Assembly: GCF_900116405.1 (NCBI RefSeq)
Contig: NZ_FPAQ01000004.1
Location: 62,001 to 126,000 of the forward strand
Origin: Halomonas saccharevitans
GTDB lineage: Bacteria; Pseudomonadota; Gammaproteobacteria; Pseudomonadales; Halomonadaceae
Direction of reading: 5' to 3'
DNA: 64,000 nt
Positions 17,255 to 26,666 of this stretch are shown piece after piece. Each line of letters opens with the position of its first letter. Position 1 is the first letter of the stretch. Position numbers and translations under genes: made by a program. A model generated the notes under the pieces. The model did no database searches and had not been told where the DNA came from. It saw nothing but the letters and a program-made list of their open reading frames with translations.

Positions 17255-19159
17255 ATGACCACTGCCACCCATGAAGAAACCCTCGGCTTCCAGACCGAGG
17301 TCAAGCAGCTGCTGCACCTGATGATCCACTCCCTGTATTCCAACAGGGAGATCTTCCTGCGCGAGCTGATCTCCAACGCCGCCGACGCCTGCGACAAGCT
17401 GCGCTATCAGGCGCTGGACAACGATGCCCTCTATGAAGGCGACAGCGAGCTGCGCATCGAGATCGAGCACGACGCCGAGGCGGGCACCGTCACCGTGCGC
17501 GACAACGGCATCGGCATGAACCGCGACGAGGTGATCGAGAACCTCGGCACCATTGCCCGCTCGGGCACCGCTGAGTTCCTCAAGCAGCTCTCCGGCGAGC
17601 AGCAGAAGGATGCCCGGCTGATCGGCCAGTTCGGCGTCGGCTTCTACTCCGGCTTCATCGTCGCCGACGACATCACCGTGCGCACCCGCAAGGCGGGCAC
17701 CGAGCAGGGCGAGGGCGTCGAGTGGCACTCCAAGGGCGAGGGCGAGTTCACCGTCGCCGATATCGAGCGCGAGACCCACGGCACCGAGATCGTTCTGCAC
17801 CTCAAGGAAGATGCCGGCGAGTTCGCCGACGACTTCCGCCTGCAGAGCCTGGTGCGCAAGTACTCCGACCACATCGAGGTGCCGGTGCGCATGCCCAAGG
17901 TCGAGACCGCCCGCGATGAGGACGGCAACGAGATCGAGGGCAGCGAGACCACTACCTGGGAGACCGTCAACGAGGCCACCGCGCTGTGGGTACGCCCCAA
18001 GAGCGAGCTCAGCGACGATGAGTACAAGGCCTTCTACAAGCACGTGGCCCACGACTTCAGCGATCCGCTGACCTGGAGCCACAACAAGGTCGAGGGCAAG
18101 CTCGAATACACTAGCCTGCTCTACGTGCCGGGCCGCGCGCCCTTCGATCTCTATGAGCGCGACGGCGCCCGCGGGGTGAAGCTCTACGTGCAGCGCGTCT
18201 TCATCATGGACGACGCCGAGCAGTTCCTTCCGCTCTACCTGCGCTTCATCAAGGGCGTGCTGGATACCCGTGACCTGTCGCTGAACGTCTCCCGCGAGCT
18301 GCTGCAGCAGGATCCGCAGGTCGACAAGATCAAGAGCGCCCTGACCAAGCGCTCGCTGGACATGCTCAAGAAGCTGGCCAAGGATCCCGAGGCTTACCAG
18401 ACCTTCTGGAACACCTTCGGCAGCGTGCTCAAGGAAGGCCCGGCGGAGGATCACGCCAATCGCGAGAAGATCGCCGGCCTGCTGCGCTTCTCCAGCACCC
18501 ACACCGACAGCGCCACCCAGGACCAGTCGCTGGCCGACTACGTCTCGCGCATGAAGGAGGGTCAGGAGAAGATCTACTACATCGTCGCCGACGGCTTCAA
18601 TGCGGCCAAGTCGAGCCCCCATCTCGAGGTCTTCCGCAAGAAGGGCATCGAGGTGCTGCTGCTCCACGACCGCATCGACGAGTGGCTGATGAGCCACCTC
18701 ACCGAGTTCGAGGGCACGCGCCTGGTCGACGTCGCCAAGGGCGATCTCGACCTCGGCGAGATCGAGGACGAGGAGGAGAAGAAGGCGCAGGAGGAGACCG
18801 CCAAGGCCAAGGAGGATCTGGTCAAGCGTGTCAAGGAGGCGCTGGGCGACGAGGTCCAGGAGGTCAAGGTGACCCATCGCCTCACCGACTCCCCGGCCTG
18901 CGTGGTACTGCCCGAGCACGAGATGGGCTTCCAGATGCGTCGCATCATGGAGGCCGCCGGCCAGGCGATGCCCGAGGTCAAGCCGATCCTCGAGCTCAAC
19001 CCCGAGCACGCTCTGGTGGCTCGCCTCGAGGGCGTCGAGGGCGACGGTTTCGAGGACCTGGCACGCATCCTGCTCGATCAGGCGATCATCGCCGAGGGCG
19101 GCCATCTCGATGACCCTGCCGCTTACGTCAAGCGTCTCAACGCCCTGCTGGGCGCCTGA
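17255..19159 (+). CDS. htpG: Chaperone HtpG (bacterial Hsp90)
   Basis: HtpG is the cytosolic ATP-dependent Hsp90 chaperone. The 634-residue product is close to E. coli HtpG (624). The GHKL ATPase domain shows [20 protein letters not shown] and [11 protein letters not shown] in order within the first 130 residues; middle and dimerisation domains follow. A stretch rich in Glu and Lys (about residues 505-525) is a charged linker. ATG 17255 gives the family N-terminus. The sigma-32 promoter upstream and a canonical terminator downstream indicate a single-gene heat-shock unit. Confidence 0.98.
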   Translation: MTTATHEETLGFQTEVKQLLHLMIHSLYSNREIFLRELISNAADACDKLRYQALDNDALYEGDSELRIEIEHDAEAGTVTVRDNGIGMNRDEVIENLGTIARSGTAEFLKQLSGEQQKDARLIGQFGVGFYSGFIVADDITVRTRKAGTEQGEGVEWHSKGEGEFTVADIERETHGTEIVLHLKEDAGEFADDFRLQSLVRKYSDHIEVPVRMPKVETARDEDGNEIEGSETTTWETVNEATALWVRPKSELSDDEYKAFYKHVAHDFSDPLTWSHNKVEGKLEYTSLLYVPGRAPFDLYERDGARGVKLYVQRVFIMDDAEQFLPLYLRFIKGVLDTRDLSLNVSRELLQQDPQVDKIKSALTKRSLDMLKKLAKDPEAYQTFWNTFGSVLKEGPAEDHANREKIAGLLRFSSTHTDSATQDQSLADYVSRMKEGQEKIYYIVADGFNAAKSSPHLEVFRKKGIEVLLLHDRIDEWLMSHLTEFEGTRLVDVAKGDLDLGEIEDEEEKKAQEETAKAKEDLVKRVKEALGDEVQEVKVTHRLTDSPACVVLPEHEMGFQMRRIMEAAGQAMPEVKPILELNPEHALVARLEGVEGDGFEDLARILLDQAIIAEGGHLDDPAAYVKRLNALLGA

Positions 19160-19203
19160 ACGCCAGCCTGACAGCGGTTTCGACCGCGATGTCGCTTCAT
19201 GAT

Positions 19204-19228
19204 AAGGCCGCCTTCGGGCGGCCTTTTT
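19204..19228 (+). terminator. Rho-independent terminator of htpG
   Basis: Arms AAGGCCGCC and GGCGGCCTT around a TTCG tetraloop, followed by a run of five T's (19224-19228). Textbook form. Confidence 0.95.
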
Positions 19229-19334
19229 GCGTTGGTGTCGCACCGCGGGTTGCCGTTCGCGTCAAGGTTCTCAGCGGCGTTTTCAGGCGGGTATGGCGGC
19301 GGCCTTGCGGCCGGCCGCGACCTTCGTCTGGCTG

Positions 19335-19363
19335 TTGTGCATCGCGGCATGCTCAGGTATGAA
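19335..19363 (+). promoter_or_regulatory. Candidate promoter of pntAB
   Basis: TTGTGC (19335-19340) and TATGAA (19358-19363) with a 17-bp spacer, 50 bp before the pntA start. A 12-bp palindrome, GCGGCCGGCCGC, lies upstream at 19307-19318. Confidence 0.4.
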
Positions 19364-19412
19364 TATCTGTTCTGACCCATGCAAGATTCCAATAACTAGC
19401 GGGAGATCCAAC

Positions 19413-20984
19413 GTGAAGATTGGTGCACCCAAGGAGCTCGCCAAGGGAGAGGCGCGTGTCGCGCTGACCCCTGACAGCGCGAAGTTCATCCAGAAACTGG
19501 GACACGACTGCCTCATCGAGACCGGTGCCGGTGCGGCGGCGGGCTTCGACGACGCCGCTTACCGCGATGCCGGCGTTACCGTGGTCGACGACGCCGAAGC
19601 GCTGTGGACCGAGGCTGAGGTGGTGATCAAGGTCCGCGAGCCCCTCGAGGAGGAGGCCGAGCGCCTGCGTGAGGGCCAGACCCTGATCAGCTTCTTCTGG
19701 CCGGCCCAGAACGAGTCGATGCTGGAGGCGTGCCGCGCCAAGGGCGCCACCGTGGTGGCGATGGACATGGTGCCGCGCATCTCGCGGGCCCAGAAGATGG
19801 ATGCGCTGTCGTCGATGGCCAACATCGCCGGCTACCGGGCGGTGATCGAGGCGGGCAACAACTTCGGGCGCTTCTTCACCGGCCAGGTGACCGCGGCCGG
19901 CAAGGTCCCGCCCGCCAAGGTGCTGGTGATCGGCGCCGGCGTGGCGGGGCTCTCCGCCATCGGCACGGCGACCAGCCTCGGCGCCGTGGTGCGCGCCTTC
20001 GATGTGCGTCCCGAGGTCTCGGAGCAGATCGAGTCCATGGGCGCCGAGTTCCTGTTTCTCGACTTCGAGGACAGCCAGGACGGTTCCGAGAGCGGTGGCT
20101 ACGCGGCCCCCTCCAGCCCCGAATTCCGCGAGAAGCAGCTCGAGTGCTTCCGCGAGCAGGCGCCGGACGTCGATATCGTCATCACCACGGCGCTGATTCC
20201 CGGCAAGCCCGCGCCCAAGCTGTGGCTGGAGGACATGGTCGCGGCCATGAAGCCCGGCTCGGTGATCATCGACCTGGCGGCCGAGAAGGGCGGCAACTGC
20301 GACCTGACCCGGGCCGACGAGAAGGTGGTCTCCGACAACGGGGTGACGGTGGTCGGCTACACCGACTTCCCCTCGCGCATGGCGACCCAGTCCTCGCTGC
20401 TCTACGCCACCAACGTCCGCCACATGTTGACCGACCTGACCCCCGAGAAGGAGGGCGTGATCGAGCACGACATGGAGGACGACGTGATCCGCGGCGCCAC
20501 GGTCACCCACCAGGGGGAGGTCACCTTCCCGCCGCCGCCGCCCAAGGTGAAGGCCATCGGCGCCGCCAAGCCCAAGCCCAAGGAGAAGGAGCCAACGCCG
20601 GAGGAGAAGAAGGCCGCCGAGCACGCCGCCTTCAAGGCGCAGACCAAGCGCCAGGTGACCCTGCTGGCGGTGGGCGGCGCGCTGATGATGCTGCTCGGCC
20701 AGGTGGCCCCGGCTTCCTTCATGCAGCACTTCATCGTCTTCGTGCTCGCCTGCTTCGTCGGTTTCCAGGTGATCTGGGGCGTCAGCCACTCGCTGCATAC
20801 CCCGCTGATGGCGGTGACCAATGCCATCTCCGGCATCATCATCCTCGGGGCGGTCCTGCAGATCGGCTCGGGCAGCGTCGTGGTCGGCGTGCTGGCGGCG
20901 ATCTCGGTGCTGATCGCATCCATCAATATCGTGGGTGGCTTCCTGGTGACACGCCGGATGCTGGCCATGTTCCAGAAATCCTGA
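19413..20984 (+). CDS. pntA: NAD(P) transhydrogenase subunit alpha
   Basis: PntA with PntB forms the inner-membrane transhydrogenase that uses the proton gradient to reduce NADP+ with NADH. The 523-residue protein holds the NAD-binding domain with [20 protein letters not shown] (about residues 170-190). A Pro/Lys-rich linker ([20 protein letters not shown]) and C-terminal transmembrane helices follow (from about residue 420). Translation starts at GTG 19413, preceded by GGGAG, because the family N-terminus [16 protein letters not shown] begins there. pntB follows after 16 bp. Confidence 0.97.
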   Translation: MKIGAPKELAKGEARVALTPDSAKFIQKLGHDCLIETGAGAAAGFDDAAYRDAGVTVVDDAEALWTEAEVVIKVREPLEEEAERLREGQTLISFFWPAQNESMLEACRAKGATVVAMDMVPRISRAQKMDALSSMANIAGYRAVIEAGNNFGRFFTGQVTAAGKVPPAKVLVIGAGVAGLSAIGTATSLGAVVRAFDVRPEVSEQIESMGAEFLFLDFEDSQDGSESGGYAAPSSPEFREKQLECFREQAPDVDIVITTALIPGKPAPKLWLEDMVAAMKPGSVIIDLAAEKGGNCDLTRADEKVVSDNGVTVVGYTDFPSRMATQSSLLYATNVRHMLTDLTPEKEGVIEHDMEDDVIRGATVTHQGEVTFPPPPPKVKAIGAAKPKPKEKEPTPEEKKAAEHAAFKAQTKRQVTLLAVGGALMMLLGQVAPASFMQHFIVFVLACFVGFQVIWGVSHSLHTPLMAVTNAISGIIILGAVLQIGSGSVVVGVLAAISVLIASINIVGGFLVTRRMLAMFQKS

Positions 20985-21000
20985 GCGGCGGAGACACGAC

Positions 21001-22443
21001 ATGTTGGGTCAAGGATTCGTATCTGCCGCGGCGATCGCGGCAAGTGTTCTGTTCATCCTCTCGCTGGGGGGGCTAAGCAACCAGGAGAAGGCCAAGCGCG
21101 CCGTCTGGTACGGCATCGTCGGCATGGCCGTGGCGGTGTTCTTCACCGCCTTCGGGCCGGGCATCGGCGGCTACTGGTGGATGATCCCCATGATGGTCAT
21201 CGGGGCGGGCATCGGCGTCTACGTGGCCGGCAAGGTCGACATGACCGAGATGCCGCAGCTGGTGGCGGCGCTGCACAGCTTCGTCGGCCTGGCCGCGGTG
21301 TTCGTAGCCTGGAACGCCGACCTGGAGCGGCGCCGTGTCATGGCGGCGCGCGCCATCGAGGCCACGTCCCAGGAGTTCTCGGCCTTCGCCGCCCTGGTGG
21401 CGGAGAAGACCCCGGCCGAGCTGACCTTCCTGCAGGTTGAGGTGGTGCTGGGCATCTTCATCGGCGCGGTGACCTTTACAGGCTCCGTGATCGCCTTCGG
21501 CAAGCTGGCCGGCAAGATCGACGGCAAGCCCAAGCAGCTGCCCGGCGGGCACCTGCTCAACGCCGGCGCGGCGGCGCTGTCGCTGCTGCTGGCCATCCTC
21601 TACCTCAACGGCGCGGGCTTCTGGACCCTGCTGGTGCTGGCGGGGCTGGCGTTCTTCATCGGCTATCACCTGATCATGGGCATCGGCGGCGCCGACATGC
21701 CGGTGGTGGTGTCGATGCTCAACAGCTATTCCGGCTGGGCCGCGGCGGCCATCGGCTTCACGCTCTCCAACGACCTGCTGATCGTCACCGGCGCCCTGGT
21801 GGGCTCCTCGGGTGCGATCCTGTCGTACATCATGTGCAAGGCGATGAACCGCAACTTCATCAACGTCATCCTGGGCGGCTTCGGCGGCAGCCAGGGCCCC
21901 GCGGCGGAGATCGAGGGCGAGCAGGTGGCCATCGATGCCGGCGGCGTGGCAAGCGCCCTCAACGATGCCGACAGCGTGATCATCGTGCCTGGCTACGGCA
22001 TGGCGGTGGCCCAGGCCCAGAACGCGGTCAGCGAACTGACTCGCAAGCTGCGCGCCGCGGGCAAGAACGTGCGCTTCGGTATCCACCCGGTGGCAGGCCG
22101 CCTGCCCGGGCACATGAACGTGCTGCTGGCCGAGGCCAAGGTGCCCTACGACATCGTGCTGGAGATGGACGAGATCAACGATGACTTCCCCACCACCGAC
22201 GTGGTGATCGTCATCGGCTCCAACGACATCGTCAATCCCGCGGCCCAGGAGGATCCCAACAGCCCGATCGCCGGCATGCCGGTGTTGAAGGTCTGGGAGT
22301 CCAAGCAGGTGTTCGTCTGCAAGCGCGGCCAGGGGACCGGCTACTCCGGCATCGAGAATCCGCTGTTCTTCAAGGAGAACACCCGGATGTTCTACGGCGA
22401 TGCCAGATCGAGCATCGACTCGCTGCTGCACCTGGTCGACTGA
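21001..22443 (+). CDS. pntB: NAD(P) transhydrogenase subunit beta
   Basis: The 480-residue beta subunit carries most of the transmembrane helices (about residues 1-270) and the NADP-binding domain at the C-terminus with [12 protein letters not shown] and [19 protein letters not shown]. It completes the proton channel with PntA. The ATG has GGAGAC upstream. Length is slightly above E. coli PntB (462). The pair supplies NADPH for biosynthesis, including PHA synthesis, which the window also encodes; that link is inference. A T-tailed terminator follows. Confidence 0.97.
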   Translation: MLGQGFVSAAAIAASVLFILSLGGLSNQEKAKRAVWYGIVGMAVAVFFTAFGPGIGGYWWMIPMMVIGAGIGVYVAGKVDMTEMPQLVAALHSFVGLAAVFVAWNADLERRRVMAARAIEATSQEFSAFAALVAEKTPAELTFLQVEVVLGIFIGAVTFTGSVIAFGKLAGKIDGKPKQLPGGHLLNAGAAALSLLLAILYLNGAGFWTLLVLAGLAFFIGYHLIMGIGGADMPVVVSMLNSYSGWAAAAIGFTLSNDLLIVTGALVGSSGAILSYIMCKAMNRNFINVILGGFGGSQGPAAEIEGEQVAIDAGGVASALNDADSVIIVPGYGMAVAQAQNAVSELTRKLRAAGKNVRFGIHPVAGRLPGHMNVLLAEAKVPYDIVLEMDEINDDFPTTDVVIVIGSNDIVNPAAQEDPNSPIAGMPVLKVWESKQVFVCKRGQGTGYSGIENPLFFKENTRMFYGDARSSIDSLLHLVD

Positions 22444-22516
22444 CCCCGACGCGCCCGGGCCGGATGCCGGCTCGGGCGCTGGGATCTATCGATCAGCCCC
22501 CTCAAGGCTCCCTGAC

Positions 22517-22540
22517 ACGCCCCTTTACGGGGCGTTTTTT
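22517..22540 (+). terminator. Rho-independent terminator of pntAB
   Basis: ACGCCCC (22517-22523) pairs with GGGGCGT (22529-22535), followed by TTTTTT through 22540. Confidence 0.93.
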
Positions 22541-22580
22541 CGTTACAATCTCCCCATCCATTCAGTTTCCCGGGGCGATC

Positions 22581-23645
22581 ATGTCAGACCAACCCATGCG
22601 CGTGGCGGTGCTCGGCGGCGGCAGCTTCGGCACGGCGCTTGCGAGCATCGCCGCCGACAACGGGGCCGAGGTGCGCCAGTGGCTACGCGACCCCGATCTG
22701 GCGGCGCAGATCAACCGCGAACACCGCAACGGCCGTTACCTGCCCGACTACGCCATCAACCCAGCGGTGGTGGCCTCCACCGCCATGGACGAGGTGCTCG
22801 AGGGCGCCGGCCTGGTGCTGGTGTCGATTCCCTCCAAGGCCTTCCGCGAGGTGGTGCGCCAGGCGCGCCCCTGGCTCGACGCGCGTCAGATACTGGTCAG
22901 CACCACCAAGGGCATCCAGGAGGAGGGCTTCAAGCTGATGAGCGAGCTCCTCGAGGAGGAGACCGGCTTTCCCCACATCGGCGTGATCTCGGGGCCGAAC
23001 CTCGCCTCGGAGGTCGCCCAGAAGCAGCTCACCGCCACGGTGATCGCCAGTGACGACGCCGAGACCCGCACACGCGTGCAGACGGCGCTGGGCTGCGACT
23101 ACTTCCGGGTCTATGCCAGCAACGACCGATTCGGTGTGGAGCTGGGCGGCGCGCTGAAGAACATTTACGCCATCGCTGCGGGCATGGCGGCGGCGCTGGG
23201 CATGGGCGAGAACACTCGCAGCATGCTGATGACCCGGGCGCTGGCCGAGATGAGCCGCTTCGCCGTGAACCAGGGCGCCAACCCCATGACCTTCCTGGGG
23301 CTGGCCGGCGTCGGCGACCTGATCGTTACCTGCTCCTCGGCGCTTTCCCGTAACTATCGCGTGGGCCAGGCCCTGGGTGAGGGCAAGACCCTCGAGGAGG
23401 CCGTGGAGGCCCTGGGCCAGGTGGCCGAGGGCGTCAACACCGTGCGCCTGGTGCGCGACAAGGCGCGCGAGGACGGCGTCTACATGCCGCTCGCCGAAGG
23501 CCTCTATCAGGTGCTCTTCGCGGGCGTGCCGGCCCGGGAGATGGCGCGGCTGCTGATGCAGGGCGAGCAGAGCAGTGACGTGGAGTTCGTGCTGCCGCGC
23601 TCCGACGTTCAGCAGGATCGTCGCGACGGCGGAGGGGCGGCATGA
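22581..23645 (+). CDS. gpsA: Glycerol-3-phosphate dehydrogenase [NAD(P)+]
   Basis: GpsA reduces dihydroxyacetone phosphate to sn-glycerol 3-phosphate, the backbone of phospholipids. The 354-residue protein has the Rossmann motif [19 protein letters not shown] at the N-terminus, ISGPNLA in the middle, and the catalytic-lysine segment [26 protein letters not shown] 22581 was chosen for family fit; the Shine-Dalgarno is weak. A TACAAT box at 22544-22549 could be a -10 element. The stop overlaps the sixA start by 4 bp (ATGA), so the genes are translationally coupled. Confidence 0.97.
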   Translation: MSDQPMRVAVLGGGSFGTALASIAADNGAEVRQWLRDPDLAAQINREHRNGRYLPDYAINPAVVASTAMDEVLEGAGLVLVSIPSKAFREVVRQARPWLDARQILVSTTKGIQEEGFKLMSELLEEETGFPHIGVISGPNLASEVAQKQLTATVIASDDAETRTRVQTALGCDYFRVYASNDRFGVELGGALKNIYAIAAGMAAALGMGENTRSMLMTRALAEMSRFAVNQGANPMTFLGLAGVGDLIVTCSSALSRNYRVGQALGEGKTLEEAVEALGQVAEGVNTVRLVRDKAREDGVYMPLAEGLYQVLFAGVPAREMARLLMQGEQSSDVEFVLPRSDVQQDRRDGGGAA

Positions 23646-24139
23646 CCGCAACAAGAGACCAGCGCTTGCTGATCATGCGCCACGGCGAGGCCGCGCCCGG
23701 CGCGCCGGATGCCGAGCGCGTCCTCACCGCGCGTGGCGAGCGCGAGGCCGAGCGCATGGGCCGCTGGCTCGCCTCGCGCACGGATCTCGACGCGACGCGC
23801 CTGCGCCTGGTGGCGAGCCCCTATGTGCGGGCCCGCCAGAGCGCCCAGCGCATCGCTGAGCCGCTGGGACTCGAGGTCGAGACCCTGGCGCTGATCACCC
23901 CCGACGACGCGCCCGGGGCGGTGATCGACTGGCTGCTCGACGAGGCCGACGATCGCCCGCTGATGCTGGTCAGCCACATGCCGCTGGTCGCCGCGCTCAC
24001 CGGGCTGCTGGTGGAGGGGCGGGCCGAGCGCGGCCCCGGCTTCGCCACGGCCGCCGTGGCCGAACTCACGGCCGAGGTGCGCGCGGCGGGGTGTGCCCGT
24101 CTGGCATGCTTCACCACGCCTGCCGATCTCCTTGACTGA
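23642..24139 (+). CDS. sixA: Phosphohistidine phosphatase SixA
   Basis: A short histidine-phosphatase-superfamily protein (165 residues) like E. coli SixA, which dephosphorylates phosphohistidine on proteins such as ArcB or the nitrogen-PTS NPr. The catalytic RHGEA has His14, and the second conserved His is in [24 protein letters not shown] segment lies between. It overlaps gpsA by four bases, an arrangement that suggests shared expression. Confidence 0.93.
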   Translation: MTATRDQRLLIMRHGEAAPGAPDAERVLTARGEREAERMGRWLASRTDLDATRLRLVASPYVRARQSAQRIAEPLGLEVETLALITPDDAPGAVIDWLLDEADDRPLMLVSHMPLVAALTGLLVEGRAERGPGFATAAVAELTAEVRAAGCARLACFTTPADLLD

Positions 24140-24206
24140 GCATTCTGCTCACTGGGCAGGCATCTGTCGGCGAGACGAGCGCCGGGTACAAGGCGGAGCG
24201 AGGGTC

Positions 24207-24310
24207 TTTTGCCATGGATGGCAAAAGTAGCGCCCAAGGACGGGTTCACAGCGCCCTCGAGGAGGCTTGTCCCCGGGAAGCGCGTCGTTCGGCTGGCAAG
24301 AGAGCATTGA
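24207..24310 (+). repeat. Dispersed palindromic repeat, copy A (intergenic)
   Basis: First of three related elements. A perfect 9-bp inverted repeat (TTTTGCCAT-GG-ATGGCAAAA, 24207-24226) is directly followed by the 29-bp core at 24227-24255, which starts GTAGCGCCCAAGGA. The core differs from copy C at one base of 29 and from copy B at three. A 30-codon open frame (ATG 24218 to TGA 24310) reads the core as VAPKDGFTAP, the same frame used in the two gene-internal copies. It sits in the 180-bp gap between sixA and the monooxygenase gene. Exact outer ends are not defined and the element may extend left to about 24150. Confidence 0.85.
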
Positions 24311-24319
24311 GGAAACGAG

Positions 24320-24649
24320 ATGAGCTATATCGTCAATAACCGCATCCACGTGAACCCGGGCTTCGAGGAGGCGTTCGAGGCGCGCTTTCGCGCCCGGGCC
24401 GGGCAGATCGACACCCAGCCGGGCTTCGTCGCCATGCGTGTGCTGCGCCCCCAGGGCAACCAGGCGCCCTACGTAGTGGAGACTGAGTGGGAGAGTCAGG
24501 CGGCCTTTCGCGCCTGGGTCGGCAGCGACGACTTCAAGCGCGCCCACGCCGATCCTCTGCCACCCGAGGCCACCGCCGAGGGCGGCGGCATTGAGCAGTT
24601 CGAGGTGGTCGAGGGCACCGAGGCGCGCGGCACCGTCGCCGACCGCTGA
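24320..24649 (+). CDS. Antibiotic-biosynthesis-monooxygenase-fold protein, IsdG/HmoA-like
   Basis: A 109-residue ferredoxin-like dimeric fold (ABM family). Residues Asn7, Trp66 and His76 fall at nearly the same positions as the Asn7/Trp67/His77 triad of Staphylococcus IsdG, which degrades haem and releases iron. The surrounding NNRIHVNPGFEEAFEARF resembles IsdG and HmoB-type proteins. A haem-degrading monooxygenase is therefore a reasonable guess, but many ABM proteins have other roles. The ATG follows GAGGAAACGAG. It lies just downstream of dispersed repeat copy A. Confidence 0.8.
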   Translation: MSYIVNNRIHVNPGFEEAFEARFRARAGQIDTQPGFVAMRVLRPQGNQAPYVVETEWESQAAFRAWVGSDDFKRAHADPLPPEATAEGGGIEQFEVVEGTEARGTVADR

Positions 24650-24667
24650 GCGGAGCCTGGATCGCCC

Positions 24668-25627
24668 TTACATCACCCCGGCGGCGGTCAGGCCGAAGGC
24701 GCCTAGGGTGATCGTCAGGCTCGCCATCAGCGTGGTCAGGGCGACGATATTGGCGGTGAGCGCCGCGTTGGCGCCCATCGCCTTGGCCATCACGAACGCG
24801 GCGGCGGCGGTGGGGCTTGAGAAGAAAAGGAACATCACGCCGAGCGCCGGGCCCTCGAAGCCGACCAGCCAGGCGGCGCCGGTGGTGAGCGCGGGCAAGG
24901 TGACCATCTTCAGCAGGCTGGCGCCGAGCGCCAGGCGACCGGAGTGACGCACCTCGCCGAACGAGAGCGTGGCGCCGATGCAGATCAGCGCCAGCGGCAG
25001 GGTCAGCGAGGCGAAGTAGTCGCCGGAGGTGGCCAGCCAGCCGGGCAGCGACCAGCCGGATGCCGCCACCGGCACCGCCGCCGCCACCGCGAGGATCAAC
25101 GGGTTGGTAACGATATGGCGCAGCATGCTGCGCCAGTCGGCGCGCTGCTCTTGCTGCCGATCCTGCTGATAGGCGACCAGCACGATCACCGAGCAGGCGT
25201 TGTAGGTCAGGATCACCACTCCCAGCAGCAGGCTGCCGGTGGAGAGGCCGACGTCGCCGTACATGCCCGCGGCGAGCGCCAGGCCGACGATGCCGCAGTT
25301 GCCGCGAAAGGCCCCCTGGATATAGACGCCGCGCTCCCGGTAGGGCACCCGCAGGCTCGCCCATCCCCAGCAGAAAAGGACGCTAGCGAGCGTCGCCAGG
25401 GCGTAGAAGCCGAGCAGGGCCGGGTCGAGGCTGGCTTCGAGGTCGGCGCGGATGATGCTGAGAAAGACCAGCGTCGGCAGGGTCGCCTTGAACACCAGCT
25501 GGGAGGCGGTGGAGACGAAACCGGGATCGATCCAGCGGGCGCGCTTCAGCCCCAGGCCGATGAACACCATGGCGAAGACCGGCAGGGTGATCTCGAGGGT
25601 CTGCAGGAAGAGCGCCGAAAGCCCCAT
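24668..25627 (-). CDS. AEC-family transporter
   Basis: A 319-residue auxin-efflux-carrier-family inner-membrane protein with about ten hydrophobic helices and the broken-helix core region around FRGNCGIVGLALAAGMYG. Bacterial members export or import dicarboxylates such as malate or malonate; the substrate here is unknown. The start is ATG 25627. A 34-codon open frame ends four bases upstream on the same strand and probably shares its mRNA. It is convergent with the IsdG-like gene, with no obvious terminator in the 18-bp gap. Confidence 0.9.
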   Translation of the reverse strand: MGLSALFLQTLEITLPVFAMVFIGLGLKRARWIDPGFVSTASQLVFKATLPTLVFLSIIRADLEASLDPALLGFYALATLASVLFCWGWASLRVPYRERGVYIQGAFRGNCGIVGLALAAGMYGDVGLSTGSLLLGVVILTYNACSVIVLVAYQQDRQQEQRADWRSMLRHIVTNPLILAVAAAVPVAASGWSLPGWLATSGDYFASLTLPLALICIGATLSFGEVRHSGRLALGASLLKMVTLPALTTGAAWLVGFEGPALGVMFLFFSSPTAAAAFVMAKAMGANAALTANIVALTTLMASLTITLGAFGLTAAGVM

Positions 25628-25630
25628 GGC

Positions 25631-25735
25631 CTAGCGCGCCAGCCACAGGCCGACGATCACAGCGGTGATCACGGTGATGAAGAACACCCGGTTGCGGGCG
25701 CGGGTATCGCGTGTGGGCTTTCGGGAATCGGCCAC
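25631..25735 (-). CDS. Small membrane protein of 34 residues upstream of the AEC gene
   Basis: GTG at 25735 opens a 34-codon frame with AGGAG seven bases upstream. The product has a basic head (ADSRKPTRDTRARNR) and one hydrophobic helix (VFFITVITAVIVGLWLA) ending in Arg. The stop at 25631-25633 lies four bases before the AEC start. The good ribosome binding site, positive-inside topology and tight spacing support a real small protein, perhaps a transporter accessory. I do not recognise a family. Confidence 0.65.
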   Translation of the reverse strand: MADSRKPTRDTRARNRVFFITVITAVIVGLWLAR

Positions 25736-25850
25736 GGTAAGCTCCTCTCGGTGGGGTTGCCGCCAAAGGACGACTTGGCGAAACATGGTAATCCCGTTAG
25801 CCTGCTATCGCCAGAAGGGCACCGGCCGGCTGCCCCCAGAAGGAGCCTTC

Positions 25851-26666
25851 ATGAGCCGAATCGACCAGACCTCGCGTCCTCCCCTCGTCTTCGCCCACGC
25901 CAACGGCTTCCCGGGGCAGAGCTATCGCAGCTTCCTGTCGCCGCTGGCCGAGCGCTTCGATGTGCATCCGCTGGATCGCCTCGGCCATCATCCCGATTTC
26001 CCGGTGGGGCACAACTGGCTGGCCCTGCGCGACGAACTCCTCGAGCACCTCGCCGAGCTGTCTGGGCCGGTTATCGGCGTCGGACACTCCATGGGCGGGG
26101 TGCTCATGGCCATGGCCGCCGAGCGCGCCCCCGAGCGCTTTTGCGGCGTGGCGATGCTCGACCCGCCGCTGATGCTTGGCCTGGACGCCGTGGTCATGAA
26201 GGCCGTCAAGCGGCTCGGCCTGGCCGATCGCGTCACCCCGGCCGGCCGTACCCTGGGGCGACGCGACAGCTGGCCCAGCCGGGATGCCATGACGCACTAC
26301 CTGCGCAGCCGCGGGCTCTTTCGCGGCTTCACCGACCAGGCCCTTCACGACTACGTGGACGGTGGCACCCGGGAACTCGACGACGGCCGGGTGGTGCTGG
26401 TCTACGACCCCGACATCGAGGTGCAGATCTTTCGCCACCTGCCCGACCACCTGGATGACCTGCCGGCGCGGGTCCAGGTCCCCCTCGGCGTGCTGGCCGG
26501 CCGCGACTCCCGGGTGCTCACCCCCCACCGCCGGCGCCGGCTGCGCCGCCGCGGGGTGCGCGTCGCCGAGGTCTCGGGGGGGCACATGTTCCCCATGGAG
26601 GTTCCCGAGGAGACCCGCACGACCCTGGTGGCGATGATCGACGAGCTGATCGGGCGGCCCTCATGA
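25851..26666 (+). CDS. Alpha/beta hydrolase (first of coupled pair)
   Basis: A 271-residue alpha/beta hydrolase. The oxyanion strand motif FAHANGFPG is near residue 17. The nucleophile elbow GHSMGG places Ser80. The final SGGHMFPMEVPEE supplies the likely catalytic His. Substrate unknown; the family includes esterases and haloperoxidase-like proteins. ATG 25851 has AAGGAG upstream. It overlaps the next gene by 4 bp (ATGA), starting a three-gene coupled operon of two hydrolases and a patatin. Confidence 0.9.
   Translation: MSRIDQTSRPPLVFAHANGFPGQSYRSFLSPLAERFDVHPLDRLGHHPDFPVGHNWLALRDELLEHLAELSGPVIGVGHSMGGVLMAMAAERAPERFCGVAMLDPPLMLGLDAVVMKAVKRLGLADRVTPAGRTLGRRDSWPSRDAMTHYLRSRGLFRGFTDQALHDYVDGGTRELDDGRVVLVYDPDIEVQIFRHLPDHLDDLPARVQVPLGVLAGRDSRVLTPHRRRRLRRRGVRVAEVSGGHMFPMEVPEETRTTLVAMIDELIGRPS

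Noticed and set aside
19227..19412. N-terminal extension of PntA through the htpG terminator
   Set aside because: The frame is open but the family N-terminus begins at GTG 19413, and the extension crosses a terminator and promoter region.
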